From Mucispirillum schaedleri (lineage in GTDB: Bacteria; Chrysiogenota; Deferribacteres; Deferribacterales; Mucispirillaceae), in the NCBI GenBank assembly GCA_949287985.1, contig CASEIN010000052.1, positions 1-64,000 on the forward strand: a stretch of 64,000 bases of DNA. The letters run 5' to 3'. Under the pieces are notes generated by a model. That model made no database searches. It saw only the letters and a program-made list of their open reading frames with translations, and had not been told where the DNA came from. Of this stretch, positions 54,689-63,158 are shown piece by piece. A program made the position numbers and the translations under genes. Position 1 is the first letter of the stretch, and each line of letters starts with the position of its first letter.

Positions 54689-56851
54689 TCACTCCTCACT
54701 TTTATATAAAATAATTCTAAAATATCCACCATAACTATAATCTACAGCTTCTAATTTACCATGATTTCTCTGTACAGCCTCACCAGCGATCGCTAAACCC
54801 AAGCCTGTTCCATTTTCACTCGTAACAGTATATTTTTTTGAATACCCTGGATAAAAGAGTAGATTCTCTATTATATCTTCTGATGGTACACCTGGTCCAT
54901 TATCAATTATTTCAATTACTATATTTTTTTCATCACTATACATTTTTATTTTTATTATTTTTTTATCTTGTTTTGAATAATCAACCCAAAAGATTGCATT
55001 TTCTATAATATTTGTTAATGCCATATATAAATCTTCTTCAATGATAGCATAATAAATATTATCTGATAAATAATATTCTATTATAATATTTTTTTCCTGT
55101 ATTATATTTTCAAATATTTCAACAACTTCTAGTATTTTTTCTTTAAGATTAATAACCTGTTTTTTCTTTCTTTTATTGGCAGATAATGGGTCTAATCTTT
55201 TAAATAAATTGCTCATTCTGCCAGCTTCACAACTTAATTTTTGAATAGTATTTATTAAATCATTGTAGCCACTAGAACTAATTTCATTATTTAAATTTAA
55301 TGCACTAAGTTTACGTTCCATATATGGTAATTTATTACCATACCATGAAAGAGGCTTTCTTGCTTCATGTAACACAACATTAAGTACATTTCCTAATGTT
55401 GCATGTTTTTGATATATGGCTATAGCTTCTTTAACCTCTATAAACTCTGCTTCTTTTTCCTTTTCTAGCTTTTTAAGTTCGTTACCTATCCCTTTATTAA
55501 GTTTAGAAATTTGCTCCTTAACATTTTCAGGATTATTTTGTAAATTTTGATATGTTTCTTCAATTAATTTCTCAACATTTTGATGGACATCACTAAAATC
55601 AAATAATCTCTCTATAGCAGCAGTCTTTCTTTTATTTCTTGTTTGTCTATATTTAAATCTTTCTTCTTGCAATAATTGAAGTGCTCTCCATGACAATTCC
55701 ACTAAAGTATTAAAATTTTGATTTTCATACAATCCATCTCTTGCACTTTTTTCTTTTAGTCCAGATATATCTTCATCTTCTATACTAATTCTTCCATGTA
55801 TTTGTTCTGAACCGATTGACATACTAGGATTTTGTACACGTTTAGAATCAAGATATAACCAATCAAACCCTGGATCTCCATATGGCCTAATTCTAAATCC
55901 ATTGCGAAAAATACTCACTCCTGACTGATCTTTTAATATTTTTTTTATCTTTGCAGTAGAGTACCGAGTATCATGAGTGCCATTTATAAAATTAGTAATT
56001 AATTCTATACCTGCTGGATCTTTATCATATACATTGTAATCAATTGTAATATTACCACACGATGGATTGTTTTCATTTAATATATTTTTAAAACTATTTA
56101 CAAATTTCTTTTCTTCTTTAGTATAATAATTTTTGTATGTCAATTCATAACTGAAATCAGAATAAATATTACCAAATAATCTATAGTGGCATACATCACT
56201 ATACACTAATGGTTTTATAGGTTTGCATATATTTTTTTCATGAATTTGGAAAAATCTATCATAACATACTTCTATATGAAAATCATCTTTTTTCGCTAAA
56301 AGTTTAGATAATTCATTTTCTATATTCTCTATATCTTTTTCATCTATTTTCTCTTGTGCTGAATTATCATTTATAATAGTTAGAATTGTACCATTTTGCT
56401 GATTTGTTTCACTTATTTCTATATCTATAGGTATTTCACTTAGTTTTTTTTCAGAATTAAAATCATCCCAATCAAAAGAAGCTGTTGTTTTCTCACCATT
56501 ACATATGGTCATTAACTCTAACTTATTACCTAAGATTGAAACAGCATAGCGTCCTAATCCCTTTCTTCCCTGATATTTTCTTCCTTTGGGACTAACTTGT
56601 TTTTTTAATTTATAATCAGTTGATGGAACCATCCATGCACCAGTAACAATATCACTACTCATACCATGCCCATCATCTTCAATAGTAATAATCAAGTCTT
56701 CTAATATTTTTTTAAATGTTATTTTTACATAGCTGGCATCTGCATCATAAGAGTTTTTAACTAACTCTACTATTGCTGCCTGAGGATCTTTAATTAAATC
56801 TTTTCCTATAGACATAATGAGCCTACCAGTAGGTTCAAAAAAACTTTTCAT
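54689..56851 (-). CDS. Dual GHKL ATPase, histidine-kinase-like protein
   Basis: This 720-residue protein has two GHKL ATPase domains. The N-terminal one is HSP90/MORC-like: AIVELVKNSYDADA (N33), IEDDGHGM, GRKGLGRYAVSILG. After a coiled coil (about 385-470) comes an H-box-like VVLHEARKPLSW and a second, histidine-kinase-type ATPase: NIIENAIFWVD, IEIIDNGPGVP, GTGLGLAIAG. No membrane segments are present, so it senses something inside the cell. It pairs with the receiver-domain gene. Phosphotransfer is inferred from the motifs. Confidence 0.85.
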   Translation of the reverse strand: MKSFFEPTGRLIMSIGKDLIKDPQAAIVELVKNSYDADASYVKITFKKILEDLIITIEDDGHGMSSDIVTGAWMVPSTDYKLKKQVSPKGRKYQGRKGLGRYAVSILGNKLELMTICNGEKTTASFDWDDFNSEKKLSEIPIDIEISETNQQNGTILTIINDNSAQEKIDEKDIENIENELSKLLAKKDDFHIEVCYDRFFQIHEKNICKPIKPLVYSDVCHYRLFGNIYSDFSYELTYKNYYTKEEKKFVNSFKNILNENNPSCGNITIDYNVYDKDPAGIELITNFINGTHDTRYSTAKIKKILKDQSGVSIFRNGFRIRPYGDPGFDWLYLDSKRVQNPSMSIGSEQIHGRISIEDEDISGLKEKSARDGLYENQNFNTLVELSWRALQLLQEERFKYRQTRNKRKTAAIERLFDFSDVHQNVEKLIEETYQNLQNNPENVKEQISKLNKGIGNELKKLEKEKEAEFIEVKEAIAIYQKHATLGNVLNVVLHEARKPLSWYGNKLPYMERKLSALNLNNEISSSGYNDLINTIQKLSCEAGRMSNLFKRLDPLSANKRKKKQVINLKEKILEVVEIFENIIQEKNIIIEYYLSDNIYYAIIEEDLYMALTNIIENAIFWVDYSKQDKKIIKIKMYSDEKNIVIEIIDNGPGVPSEDIIENLLFYPGYSKKYTVTSENGTGLGLAIAGEAVQRNHGKLEAVDYSYGGYFRIILYKSEE

Positions 56852-57192
56852 AGCAATGTCTCCGTCTATAAATTGAATAGTTTTATCCTATACCTTTTTT
56901 TAAAAAAAATAAAGCACAATAAATTAAATATCACAACAATATACCTTATAATTAACAATAAATTTAATAATATATAATCAAAATAAATATCTGATAAAGC
57001 TTTAAATATGTATAGCATAATTACTTAGTCAATAATAATGCAACAAATAAAAATTAAATATTATTATAAAAAAAAGAAATCAACAAAACACAAGATAATT
57101 ATACTTCATATCTCTTTCTTCTATCCAACTCATTATTCATAGTTAATGCGGATATCTATATCATTATACCCATAACAACCTATATCACATAC
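56852..57192. other. Intergenic region upstream of the kinase-like gene
   Basis: These 340 bases are AT-rich. They should contain the promoter of the eight-gene defence run and the 3' end of the DUF234 ATPase operon. I see no strong promoter, hairpin or repeat. Confidence 0.4.
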
Positions 57193-58593
57193 TTATCCAT
57201 CTAATGCTGCAACCATATCTTTATATGTTACCAGTCGCACATTTCCCATTTTCTCTGCTCTGCTTTTGAGTGCATTAGTAAAGCCAGATTTAGAAAATAT
57301 ATAGTAATACTTTTCATATTTAAAATTCATGCTTTTATCTATCAGATTATCAAGCACATCTACATCTGCTTTTTTATTAGTCCATTTACATTCACCAAAT
57401 ATAGCTCTGTTTTCAGTATCTGTTCCAAAAATATCTATCTCTATCTGTGTTTTACTAATATTACTTGTGCCCCACCATCTGCCTATATTATTAAAAGATA
57501 CCTCACTTTTACCCATAAGCAGCATTTGCCACATATAATCTATACATATATTTTCAAAAACCGAGCCCATATATTTTGAAATATTCTGCTCTATATATTT
57601 ATACACATTCTCTACTGCCCCTTTAGAGATAGCCGACATATTGGGCTGAATAAACCTATACCAAAACCTAAACATATTATCTGTAATAGAATATGTTGTT
57701 TTCTTACTTTTATCTTCTCCTGCAGGTATTTCTTTTTTGACTATACCTAATGATATTAGGTTTTTAATATACATAGAGCATATACTTGTCTGCTCCCCTG
57801 TTTTAGAAGATATTTCTGAAAGTTTTGTATATCCGTTGGCTATAGCTGATATTATAGAATTATAAACAGCAGGCTCTCTCATTTCCTGTTTTAAAAAGTT
57901 TACTGGCTCTTCATACATAAAAGATGACGGCTCTAAAAAAATATTTTTTATGTTTTCTTCTAATGAAAGCTTATCATTTATCTGCAATAAATACTGTGGT
58001 GTGCCCCCTGCAATGCCATAAGCTAATGCTTTATCTTCATTTGAGAAGTTTTTTGTATATGCAGTTGATTCAAAAAAATTTAACGGATTAATTTGCAACT
58101 GAGCTGTCCGCCTGCCATATAAAGGTGCTTTATATGATAGCACATTCTCTTCCATATAGGACATAGAAGAACCGCATAAGATGATATATAATTTTGATGT
58201 ATCTTTATATTTATCAATTAGAAATTGCAGTGTAGATGCAAGACTTTTAGATGCTTTTGCAATATAGGGGTATTCATCGATACATAATATTAATCTTTTA
58301 TCCTGTGCTTTTTCAAATATAAACTCTAATGCAGACTGGTATGAGTCATATACTGGTGCTGTGCCGTAAATATTTTCAGTCTGTTCCCATATAGCTTTAC
58401 TGAAATTTTCTAAATTCTGCTTTTCATTACCTTCTATACCTGTAAAATATACTGCATCTTTATCTTTTATGAATTCTTTTATTACACTTGTTTTGCCTAT
58501 ACGCCTTCTGCCATACATAACTATACACTGAAAAATATCCGTCTGATAGTGCTTGTTTAGTATAGATAATTCTTTCTGCCTGCCTATAAACAT
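57193..58593 (-). CDS. AAA ATPase with DUF234 domain
   Basis: This 466-residue archaeal-type ATPase starts with MFIGRQKELSILNKHY, has Walker A YGRRRIGKTSVIKEF near residue 28 and Walker B LILCIDEYPYIA near 100. It continues with a winged-helix part and ends in a DUF234 nuclease-like domain (IEIDIFGTDTENRAIFGECKWTNKKADVDVLDNL), with a D...ExK arrangement. Such ATPases are abundant in host-associated anaerobes and often lie in mobile regions. The function is unknown. Confidence 0.87.
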   Translation of the reverse strand: MFIGRQKELSILNKHYQTDIFQCIVMYGRRRIGKTSVIKEFIKDKDAVYFTGIEGNEKQNLENFSKAIWEQTENIYGTAPVYDSYQSALEFIFEKAQDKRLILCIDEYPYIAKASKSLASTLQFLIDKYKDTSKLYIILCGSSMSYMEENVLSYKAPLYGRRTAQLQINPLNFFESTAYTKNFSNEDKALAYGIAGGTPQYLLQINDKLSLEENIKNIFLEPSSFMYEEPVNFLKQEMREPAVYNSIISAIANGYTKLSEISSKTGEQTSICSMYIKNLISLGIVKKEIPAGEDKSKKTTYSITDNMFRFWYRFIQPNMSAISKGAVENVYKYIEQNISKYMGSVFENICIDYMWQMLLMGKSEVSFNNIGRWWGTSNISKTQIEIDIFGTDTENRAIFGECKWTNKKADVDVLDNLIDKSMNFKYEKYYYIFSKSGFTNALKSRAEKMGNVRLVTYKDMVAALDG

Positions 58594-58779
58594 ATTAACC
58601 CTGCCTATTTTACTATATTATGATTTAGTATATTATAATATAGTAAAACTAGTTTGACAAGAGTTTTATACCGAATCAAATAGACTTATTACAAGTTTTA
58701 AAATATTTAGCCTGATAACTTTTCCAGCTTACCTAAAACAATATTTATTAAAGAAATGGCTGACATATTATATAGCTAT

Positions 58780-58807
58780 TTCTATTGTGGGTTCAACCGC
58801 AATAGAA
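58780..58807. repeat. 11-bp-stem hairpin in the intergenic region right of the island
   Basis: TTCTATTGTGG pairs with CCGCAATAGAA (one G-T pair) around GTTCAA. ATTGCAA and TTGCAAT follow within 45 bases and can form a second stem. No gene is visible here. Confidence 0.55.
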
Positions 58808-58936
58808 TATTGCAATAACAACTGATATCGGAAAGAATGTTCTTGCAATGCTCCCACACACATTAATATTATATTTTTAAATATTTTTTTATTTACTTAA
58901 TATTATAAATAAACACTACATAAAACTACATAAAAC

Positions 58937-59000
58937 TATATAACATTATTTTTACTTCACTTATAACATTATGTTTTATAGTGTTTTATAATGTTATATA
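58937..59000. repeat. 13-bp inverted repeat with TATAA/GTTTTATA-rich core
   Basis: TATATAACATTAT (58937-58949) is matched by ATAATGTTATATA (58988-59000). Variants of ACATAAAACTA and GTTTTATAGT are repeated around and between the arms. Confidence 0.6.
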
Positions 59001-59031
59001 ATGTTGCATAAAATTTTGCCTATTATAAATC

Positions 59032-59146
59032 TGCGACATTTACACGGCATAAATGCGACATTTACACAGTTGTCGCAGATTTTATTTTGTCCTTTTTGTC
59101 GCACCCTAGTATATTCGTTTATTTAATTATTTACACGGATGTCGCA
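59032..59146. repeat. Five-copy cluster of the heptamer TGCGACA
   Basis: TGCGACA occurs at 59032 and 59054 and its complement TGTCGCA at 59071, 59097 and 59140. The first two copies are followed by TTTACAC, and TTTACACGG recurs before the last copy. This is five copies of one GC-containing 7-mer in 115 bases of AT-rich DNA. It may be a protein-binding or recombination site at the island's right edge. Confidence 0.6.
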
Positions 59147-59184
59147 CTTTTTTTGGGGAGATAAAAATCCCTTACTTGAGGCGA

Positions 59185-59213
59185 ACCCCATTTATTGGAC
59201 AAATAAATGGGGT
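59185..59213. terminator. Hairpin over the end of the cytochrome gene
   Basis: ACCCCATTTATT pairs with AATAAATGGGGT. The cytochrome stop codon lies inside the stem. T-runs are weak on both sides, so termination is uncertain. Confidence 0.45.
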
Positions 59214-59668
59214 GTTTTGTGGCACACTATACAGTTTTGATGCACTGTATTTTTCCAATTTCCTACAGGAAGCTGACAGCTTGTTTCACAGTGGAAAGCT
59301 GGGCCATTCATTTTACCAAACCCTGGTTTTGCATGGCTTAATGAATATGCTGTTTCATGGCATGCATCACAGTAATCTTGTCTGTGGCATGTTTGACAGC
59401 TATTTTTATCCCATCTTGCCTGCAGTCCATGTGTTTTATTTACAAATGTATTTGTATGATTTCTTGGTGGTGTATCTTCATGGCATGCAATACATTCGCT
59501 ACGTTCTTCGTGGCATGTAAAACAAGTTTGTTCATCTGCTTTAGCTGCCTGCCCATGGTCATATATCCAAGTTGCATTATGGTCTGTTGGTTTAGTTGTA
59601 TCAACAGCAAAAGCTATTGAGAAAACCAACAGTAAAAAAAGTGTTGATAAAAATAATTTCTTTTTCAT
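59192..59668 (-). CDS. Periplasmic five-haem cytochrome c-family protein
   Basis: This 158-residue protein has a signal peptide (to about AFA-V, residue 22) and five CxxCH haem-binding motifs: CFTCH, CIACH, CQTCH, CDACH and CIVCH. There are further His residues for sixth ligands, and a CETSC where a sixth motif might once have been. It resembles small electron-transfer cytochromes of anaerobic respiration chains. No oxidoreductase partner is adjacent. A haem lyase must be encoded elsewhere. Confidence 0.9.
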   Translation of the reverse strand: MKKKLFLSTLFLLLVFSIAFAVDTTKPTDHNATWIYDHGQAAKADEQTCFTCHEERSECIACHEDTPPRNHTNTFVNKTHGLQARWDKNSCQTCHRQDYCDACHETAYSLSHAKPGFGKMNGPAFHCETSCQLPVGNWKNTVHQNCIVCHKTPHLFVQ

Positions 59669-60000
59669 ATAAACTTCTCCCTTTTTCTTACCAAATAAAG
59701 TTTGCCCACAAGCTTATAGTATGAACATCTGGTTGAAAATCGTATTAATTTTTAAAAGTAAACCATTTTTTTATTTTTTATTCTACACATATTAAAAACA
59801 TACTAATATCAAGAAATCTTGCAAAATCAATATAAATTTAGACAATAAATGTCTTTTTATTTTAATTTCACTAAATTAATAATTAATACTTTTTTTGTCT
59901 TAATTATAATGATTAGAAATTATGAAACTATGTTTTAATAAGCTGTTACATAAATAAAATAATGTAATATAAATAGTTTACAAATGTCTATATGTGGAAA
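59669..60000. other. AT-rich intergenic region
   Basis: No gene or clear structure is visible. A short stretch near 59943 (GTTACATAAATAAAATA) resembles the start of the 123-bp repeat unit near ssrA. Confidence 0.4.
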
Positions 60001-60552
60001 TTATTGATAATTTGCACAGTTATCACTAAAGATTACAGTGCCAAAATATGAACCAAACTGGCTATCTGCTGTATGAACTCCATTACCATTTCTTTCCCTG
60101 CCATTTATAATAATGGATACCAAATATTCTTCACCTTCCACAATGCCTATTCCAGGAATATTTATTACATGGCTGCTAGTTACTGATTTATTATATTGTA
60201 AGTTTGGTAAAGGTGTAACCTCTACTGGTATACTTGCACAGTTTGTGCTGCTTGTGCAGTCATAATAAAAATATATTTTTGTAGATAATGATTCAATATA
60301 ACTGTTTCGTATAATAGATTCTGTATCTGTTCCATAAGTGCCGCTTGATTTTGCATGATAATTAAAAGTAGTTGTGCTGGAATATGGGACACAAATTTTT
60401 TTGCTTTCATTCATTGCTACATTACTAATATTATCTATACCTGCTTCTGCTATTGTAAAAGCAAATTTTCCATAAAGGGTATCAGTATCTTCACTTTCTA
60501 AAGCACATGAAATAATAAATAAAGGCATAAATAATACTAATATTTTTTTCAT
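60001..60552 (-). CDS. Hypothetical lipoprotein
   Basis: This 183-residue protein has a lipoprotein signal (MKKILVLFMPLFIISCALES, lipidated Cys at residue 16). The mature part is Ser/Thr/Asn-rich and likely beta-sheet, with several Cys (about residues 54, 99 and 104, and near the end) that could form disulfides. The family is not recognised. It stands alone and is divergent from the Asn-rich lipoprotein gene. Confidence 0.68.
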   Translation of the reverse strand: MKKILVLFMPLFIISCALESEDTDTLYGKFAFTIAEAGIDNISNVAMNESKKICVPYSSTTTFNYHAKSSGTYGTDTESIIRNSYIESLSTKIYFYYDCTSSTNCASIPVEVTPLPNLQYNKSVTSSHVINIPGIGIVEGEEYLVSIIINGRERNGNGVHTADSQFGSYFGTVIFSDNCANYQ

Positions 60553-60668
60553 AATCTTTCTCCAACAAAACTTATTATATATAATAGTGTATAACCCTGC
60601 AAGTAAAATATAAAATTTTTTGTAACCAGTGTATAAATATTTACGACAAAGTAAATGTGGAGGTATTT

Positions 60669-61265
60669 ATGGGGTTAATTATTAAAATGTTATTACTTAC
60701 TGTTTTTATTTTTATAGTTTCTGGTTGTGCTGATATGACTGCAGAAGAAATTAGAGCAAACCTGTATGGAACAAAAAGCAATTTCCACACCCATAATCTA
60801 CCAAACTACAATGATAATAACACCAACACTAATACTACATCTTATAATAATGCTTTAAATTCAAACAATAGTAATAATACAAACTATACGTCTAATGATT
60901 ATACTCAAGAGCAACAATATAACAGCCCATATATTACAAATGATTATAATATGAACCAAATGTATAACACACCTTATACAGATTATAATAATCAAATGTA
61001 TAATAACCCATATACAGCAAATAATTATGATACATACCAAATGCAAAATAACCCTTATAATGCATATAATAACGAAGCCTACCAAAACTATATAAATCAA
61101 ATGAATACATATAATCAGGAAGCTTATGAAGCATACCAAAATTATTTAAACCAAATGCCTGCTTACAATTACGATACAAGCCAAATGTATAATAATAACT
61201 TGCCTGCTTATAACTCTGAAAACTATAATATGATGATGCCAAATAACAATGAAGCTAATCAATAA
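60669..61265 (+). CDS. Asn/Tyr/Gln-rich low-complexity lipoprotein
   Basis: This protein of about 198 residues has a lipoprotein signal (MGLIIKMLLLTVFIFIVSGCAD). About 150 residues made almost only of Asn, Tyr, Gln, Thr, Pro and Met follow, with recurring units such as QMYNNPYT, QMQNNPYN and AYQNYLNQM. The composition is like prion-type or adhesive surface proteins. I start at ATG 60669 with GGAGG 5 bases upstream, not at the in-frame GTG at 60657, which overlaps that site. No homologous family is recognised. Confidence 0.75.
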   Translation: MGLIIKMLLLTVFIFIVSGCADMTAEEIRANLYGTKSNFHTHNLPNYNDNNTNTNTTSYNNALNSNNSNNTNYTSNDYTQEQQYNSPYITNDYNMNQMYNTPYTDYNNQMYNNPYTANNYDTYQMQNNPYNAYNNEAYQNYINQMNTYNQEAYEAYQNYLNQMPAYNYDTSQMYNNNLPAYNSENYNMMMPNNNEANQ

Positions 61266-61584
61266 TATTATTATGTTCTTATTAAGCAAAAAAATCCGAA
61301 GAAAATGATATACAACATTACTTATGTAATATACACTTGCTTTATCTAATAAAATCTTTGAATTAATGGCAAAATTATCACTTTTAAATATCTTATATAA
61401 AAAATAAATATATAGCTGGTAATATTTTTTATACTTTTATTTTCATTTACCATATATTTTCTTATCTTTATAAAAAAATTATATATAAAAAAGCATACTA
61501 AAATAAACTAATAATATAAAATTGTTTGCTTATCCTAAAAAAATAATATATAATAGGTATGAATAATATATATAAAAGGTAGTT
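61266..61584. other. AT-rich intergenic region upstream of mnmA
   Basis: No gene or strong hairpin is visible. The mnmA promoter is presumably in the last 80 bases. Confidence 0.4.
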
Positions 61585-62643
61585 ATGATAGATTTAGATA
61601 AATTAGATATTGAAAAAGGCTCTCGAGTTATTGTTGCCATGTCTGGCGGGGTAGATAGCTCTGTTACTGCTTTAATGGCGAAACTTTCAGGGCTTACTCC
61701 CGTTGGGATTACTTTGCAAATGTTTGATAGTGAAAATGATTTCTATATTGATGCTAAAAATATGGCAGAAAGCATAGGTATAGAATGGCATTTGGCAGAT
61801 TATACAGAATCTTTCGTGCCAGATGTAATAGGTTATTTTATAAGAGAATATAAAATGGGTAGAACTCCAAACCCATGTGCAAAGTGTAATAAAGTTGCAA
61901 AAACAAGATATTTGTTTGACCAAATGCAAAGGCATAACTGTAAATATATACTTACAGGCCATTATGCTAATACAAAGCTTATTGGTGAGCAATACCACAT
62001 ACAAAAGGCAGAATTTGCTGAAAAGGACCAGTCATATTATCTTTCTATGGTAGAGCCTTTTCATGTTAATTTATTAAAATTCCCTTTAGGTAATATGCAA
62101 AAATCTCAAATCAGGGAAATAGCAGCAAAACATAACTTAAAAGTGGCTGATAAAAAAGATTCTCAAGAAGCATGTTTTTTGCAGGATAAAGATTATAGAG
62201 AGTTTTTAAAACCGTATATAAAAAACCCTCGCAAAGGTAATTTTATATTAAATGGTAAAGTAATTGGTGAAAATAAGGGGATATATAACTATACTCCCGG
62301 TCAAAGACGCGGGCTTGAAGTTAGTTATAAAGAACCGTTATATGTAAAATCTATTGACAGCAAAACAGGAGATGTTTATCTTGGTGTTAAAAAGGAAGTA
62401 TTTTTTAAAGGGGTTGCTTTAAAAGACTGCCAGTTTTACCCAGATACACCACAGATGGCTCATGTTACAGCTAAACTTAGGTATAGAATGAAAGATGAAC
62501 CATGCCTTTTAGAAAGGCTTGTGGATAATAGAGCAAAACTTTTATTTGATGAATATCAGTTTGCACCAGCTGCTGGGCAGACTGCTGCTATTTATAATGG
62601 AGATATTATAATTGGCAGTGGGATTATAGATTATACTTTTTAA
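61585..62643 (+). CDS. mnmA: tRNA-specific 2-thiouridylase
   Basis: This 352-residue enzyme thiolates U34 of Lys, Glu and Gln tRNAs. The ATP-binding PP-loop VAMSGGVDSSVTALM is near residue 18. The two catalytic Cys are in TPNPCAKCNK (near 95) and SQEACFL (near 195). FSPG-like YTPGQRRGLEVSY and the C-terminal beta-barrel follow. AAAGG precedes the ATG. It is followed after 14 bases by the YajQ-family gene. Confidence 0.95.
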   Translation: MIDLDKLDIEKGSRVIVAMSGGVDSSVTALMAKLSGLTPVGITLQMFDSENDFYIDAKNMAESIGIEWHLADYTESFVPDVIGYFIREYKMGRTPNPCAKCNKVAKTRYLFDQMQRHNCKYILTGHYANTKLIGEQYHIQKAEFAEKDQSYYLSMVEPFHVNLLKFPLGNMQKSQIREIAAKHNLKVADKKDSQEACFLQDKDYREFLKPYIKNPRKGNFILNGKVIGENKGIYNYTPGQRRGLEVSYKEPLYVKSIDSKTGDVYLGVKKEVFFKGVALKDCQFYPDTPQMAHVTAKLRYRMKDEPCLLERLVDNRAKLLFDEYQFAPAAGQTAAIYNGDIIIGSGIIDYTF

Positions 62644-62657
62644 ATTTTGGAGGATAA

Positions 62658-63149
62658 ATGCCATCTTTTGATACTGTAAGCGAAGTAAATATGCAGGAAA
62701 TGGATAACGCCTGTAATAACCTGAAAAAAGAATTAAATACTCGTTTTGATTTTAAAGGCTCTAATACTGAAGTGGAATTAAATAAAAAAGATAAAGTTAT
62801 TAAAATTCTCACTTCTGATGAAATGAAAATAGAAATGCTTAGAGAGATGCTTATATCTGCTGTTACAAAAAGAAATGTGGATTCTAGATGTTTAGAATTT
62901 TCTGATGTGGAAAAAGCAGGTGGAGCAATGCTTAAAAGAGAAGTGAAAATTAAAGAAGGTATTGACAAAGATACTGCAAAAAAAATCACTTCTGCCATTA
63001 AGGACAGCAAACTTAAAGTGCAGGCTTCCATAATGGACGATAAAGTGAGAGTTCAAGGTAAAAAAATAGATGATTTACAGGCTGTTATACAGCTTTTAAA
63101 AGGGCTTGATTTACCACTGCCACTACAATTTATAAATATGAAAAGCTAA
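62658..63149 (+). CDS. YajQ-family (DUF520) nucleotide-binding protein
   Basis: This 163-residue protein has the family start PSFDTVSEVNMQEMDNACNNLKKELNTRFDFKGS and the C-terminal KVRVQGKKIDDLQAVIQLLKG block. Members bind cyclic di-GMP or nucleotides and act as co-regulators. GGAGG lies 6 bases upstream. It is probably cotranscribed with mnmA and the ferredoxin gene. Confidence 0.94.
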   Translation: MPSFDTVSEVNMQEMDNACNNLKKELNTRFDFKGSNTEVELNKKDKVIKILTSDEMKIEMLREMLISAVTKRNVDSRCLEFSDVEKAGGAMLKREVKIKEGIDKDTAKKITSAIKDSKLKVQASIMDDKVRVQGKKIDDLQAVIQLLKGLDLPLPLQFINMKS

Positions 63150-63158
63150 AGGGATTTT

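Noticed and set aside
41015-56851. Assignment of the defence run to BREX or DISARM
   Set aside because: No PglZ, BrxC/BrxL, DrmA (DUF1998) or DrmB gene is present; a SNF2 helicase plus methylases alone is not enough.
38050-59170. Island considered as a prophage
   Set aside because: No capsid, tail, terminase, lysis or replication genes are visible; only an integrase tail fragment remains.
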